From: a bacterium
GTDB lineage: Bacteria > Bacteroidota > Ignavibacteria > Kapaibacteriales > Kapaibacteriaceae
Length of the DNA: 8,394 nt
Assembly: GCA_020050895.1 (NCBI GenBank)
Contig: JAGVJW010000301.1
Location: 1 to 8,394 of the forward strand
Direction of reading: 5' to 3'
Each line of letters starts with the position of its first letter. The first letter of the stretch is position 1. The notes beneath the pieces were generated by a model. That model had not been told where the DNA came from, ran no database searches, and saw only the letters and a program-made list of their open reading frames with translations. The position numbers and the translations under genes were made by a program. Positions 6,840 to 8,394 of this stretch are shown here, piece after piece.

Positions 6840-8198
6840 TTAGCGAAATGCACGCTGGCGCATCTTGCCTTTCAATGCTGCTTGTTGTTGAAGTCGAGTG
6901 ATATCGCCCTTGTGTCCGGACGACATACTCTTCATCATTTTCTGCATGTCTTCGAATTGTTTAATGAGACGGTTGACGTCCTGCACACTGGTGCCGGATC
7001 CACCCGCGATTCTGCGTCGGCGCGAGCCATTAAGTACACGCGGGTTTCGCCTTTCGTGGACAGTCATCGACAGGATCATTGCTTCAACGCGGCTAAAGGC
7101 TTTGTCGTCGAGCTGAACATTACGCAATGCTTTATCCATACCCGGAAGCATACCGATGAGGTCGCGCAACGATCCCATTTTCTTAATCATTTTCATCTGA
7201 TCAAGAAAATCTTCAAACGTGAATTGATTCTTTCGAATTTTTTCTTCGAGTCTCTCAGCTTCTTTTTCGTCGATCTGGCTCTGAGCTTTCTCCACAAGAG
7301 TTATCACGTCTCCCATTCCAAGAATGCGCGAAGCAATGCGCTCTGGATGGAAGGGTTCGAGCTGGTCGATTTTTTCACCAACGCCAACGTATTTAATCGG
7401 CTTGCCAAGCACAGAGCGAAGAGATAATGCGGCGCCGCCACGCGTATCACCATCGAGTTTTGTGAGAACCACGCCTGTGAGTTCCAGCCGATCATTAAAT
7501 GCCTTGGCTGTATTCACTGCATCCTGACCCGTCATCGCATCGCACACAAAAAAGATTTCATGCGGTTTGATCGCCCCCTTCAAGTCGGCGACTTCCTGCA
7601 TCATCTCTTCGTCGATTGTTAAACGTCCGGCAGTGTCTACGATTACAACGTCGCGTCCGTACTTCCGCGCATACGCAAGAGCATCGTTGGCAATTTCGAG
7701 CGGTTTAGCATCATCCTTGCTGAACACAGGCAGCGAAATCTGCTGGCCCAGCATTCTAAGCTGATCGATGGCGGCGGGCCTGTAAATATCGCAAGCAACA
7801 AGGAGTGGCTGCCGACCCTTCTTTTTCAAAGAATAGGCGAGCTTTGCGCAAAACGTTGTTTTCCCTGACCCTTGTAATCCAGCAACCATCACGATGGTAG
7901 GGGGCTGGGGTGCTAGTGTTAATTCCGATCGCTCCGTTCCCATGAGAGTCACAAGCTCGTCATGGATAAGTTTGATCATTAACTGCCCTGGAAGCAGATT
8001 CCCCTTTACCTCTAGGCCAAGCGATTTCTCTTTAACATTATTGATGAAATCTGTAGTAACCCCAAGATTTACGTCTGCGTCGAGCAATGCACGGCGCACC
8101 TCAACCAATGCTTCTGCAACATTGTCCTCGGTGAGCTTGCTTTGACCTCGAATTCGCTTAAGAGCGTCTTCGAGTTTTTCCTGGAGAGATTCAAACAT
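6840..8198 (-). CDS. ffh: Signal recognition particle GTPase Ffh (SRP54)
   Basis: Ffh binds 4.5S RNA and signal sequences of nascent membrane and secreted proteins and docks with FtsY at the membrane. The product has 452 residues, a normal length. The N domain (about 1-95) begins MFESLQEKLEDALKRIRG, as in other Ffh proteins, so I start at the ATG at 8198. The in-frame TTG at 8219 would add seven residues not typical of the family. G-domain motifs are GLQGSGKTT (107-115), DIYRPAA (137-143), DTAGR (188-192), TKLDGDTRGG (246-255) and a GVGEKIDQLEPF segment. The Met-rich M domain (about 320-452) includes the GSLRDLIGMLPG finger region and the SGTSVQDVNRLIKQF helix with its RNA-binding basic patch just before it. 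No clear Shine-Dalgarno is seen. The gene begins 31 bases after a secreted-protein gene and is followed by rpsP, a common bacterial order. Confidence 0.97.
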   Translation of the reverse strand: MFESLQEKLEDALKRIRGQSKLTEDNVAEALVEVRRALLDADVNLGVTTDFINNVKEKSLGLEVKGNLLPGQLMIKLIHDELVTLMGTERSELTLAPQPPTIVMVAGLQGSGKTTFCAKLAYSLKKKGRQPLLVACDIYRPAAIDQLRMLGQQISLPVFSKDDAKPLEIANDALAYARKYGRDVVIVDTAGRLTIDEEMMQEVADLKGAIKPHEIFFVCDAMTGQDAVNTAKAFNDRLELTGVVLTKLDGDTRGGAALSLRSVLGKPIKYVGVGEKIDQLEPFHPERIASRILGMGDVITLVEKAQSQIDEKEAERLEEKIRKNQFTFEDFLDQMKMIKKMGSLRDLIGMLPGMDKALRNVQLDDKAFSRVEAMILSMTVHERRNPRVLNGSRRRRIAGGSGTSVQDVNRLIKQFEDMQKMMKSMSSGHKGDITRLQQQAALKGKMRQRAFR

Positions 8199-8229
8199 GG
8201 CGGTTTTGGAGAACCGCAAAAGTACGAAA

Positions 8230-8394
8230 TTATCTGGAGACCATTACCGTTGCAGAGCCAACTCTGAGGCCATCGGCAGTGTTCACCTGAACGAAATATG
8301 CGCCGTTTGCAATAGCTGCAGTTGGTATGGTTACCGAGGCTTGCAGACCTCCAAAATTCATTGGATAGAAGCCAAGGAACAGACCATTTGATGT
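8230..8394 (-). CDS. C-terminal end of a secreted protein with T9SS-like sorting tail (5' part outside window)
   Basis: The minus-strand frame is open from the right edge to the TAA at 8232-8230, giving 54 residues. The segment reads as a beta-rich end domain. The last part (IANGAYFVQVNTADG, then RVGSATVMVSR) matches the usual pattern of T9SS C-terminal tails: a GxYFVxV strand, a turn, and a final hydrophobic strand with a basic residue near the stop. Just upstream, a segment LGFYPMNFGG followed by LQASVTIP adds two more probable strands. The rest of the protein is not visible, so its activity cannot be named. It lies 31 bases before ffh on the same strand and may share its transcript. The reading is from pattern only and could also be an ordinary Ig-like end domain. 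Confidence 0.65.
   Translation of the reverse strand, partial: TSNGLFLGFYPMNFGGLQASVTIPTAAIANGAYFVQVNTADGLRVGSATVMVSR

Noticed and set aside
6882..7427. Plus-strand open frame of 181 codons opposite ffh
   Set aside because: It is wholly antisense to strongly conserved ffh motifs, has no recognisable domain or ribosome site, and has the low-complexity Phe/His-rich composition expected of a shadow frame.

Overview
The window looks like chromosome from a member of the Bacteroidota/Chlorobiota-like (FCB) branch. Three things point that way. Two open frames end in tails resembling the type IX secretion (T9SS) C-terminal domain. One gene encodes a large OmpA-like envelope protein next to a secreted beta-propeller protein. 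Shine-Dalgarno sequences are mostly weak, with rpsP the exception. The style resembles Candidatus Kapabacteria/Ignavibacteria-type genomes, but that is an impression from sequence style, not a database result. I see no RNA genes, mobile elements, CRISPR arrays or long repeats, and no gene-free stretch longer than about 80 bases.

Left half (plus strand, 1-4817). The 3' part of dnaB (replicative helicase) is followed after 14 bases by a secreted eight-repeat WD40 protein with a probable T9SS tail. That gene overlaps, by ATGA, a 733-residue envelope protein with an N-terminal barrel-like region and two OmpA-like peptidoglycan-binding domains. The spacing suggests one transcription unit and translational coupling of the two envelope genes.

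Right half (minus strand, read from 8394 down to 4801). The C-terminal end of a second secreted protein with a T9SS-like tail comes first. It is followed by ffh (SRP GTPase) and rpsP (ribosomal protein S16), then a clear intrinsic terminator. Beyond the terminator is a coupled pair: a small multi-pass membrane protein of unknown function and a cation diffusion facilitator (CDF) family protein, joined by a GTGA overlap. The CDF gene and the OmpA-like gene converge and overlap by 17 bases at their 3' ends.

The most unusual item is the CDF homologue. It keeps the family fold signatures and the residues equivalent to the YiiP charge interlock. However, it has replaced most of the metal ligands at all three YiiP zinc sites, and it has a Cys/His-rich C-terminal tail instead. 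Together with its translationally coupled membrane partner it may form an undescribed two-component membrane system. The second point of interest is the coupled beta-propeller/dual-OmpA pair, which splits over two genes the domain types that the T9SS protein PorE combines in one chain.
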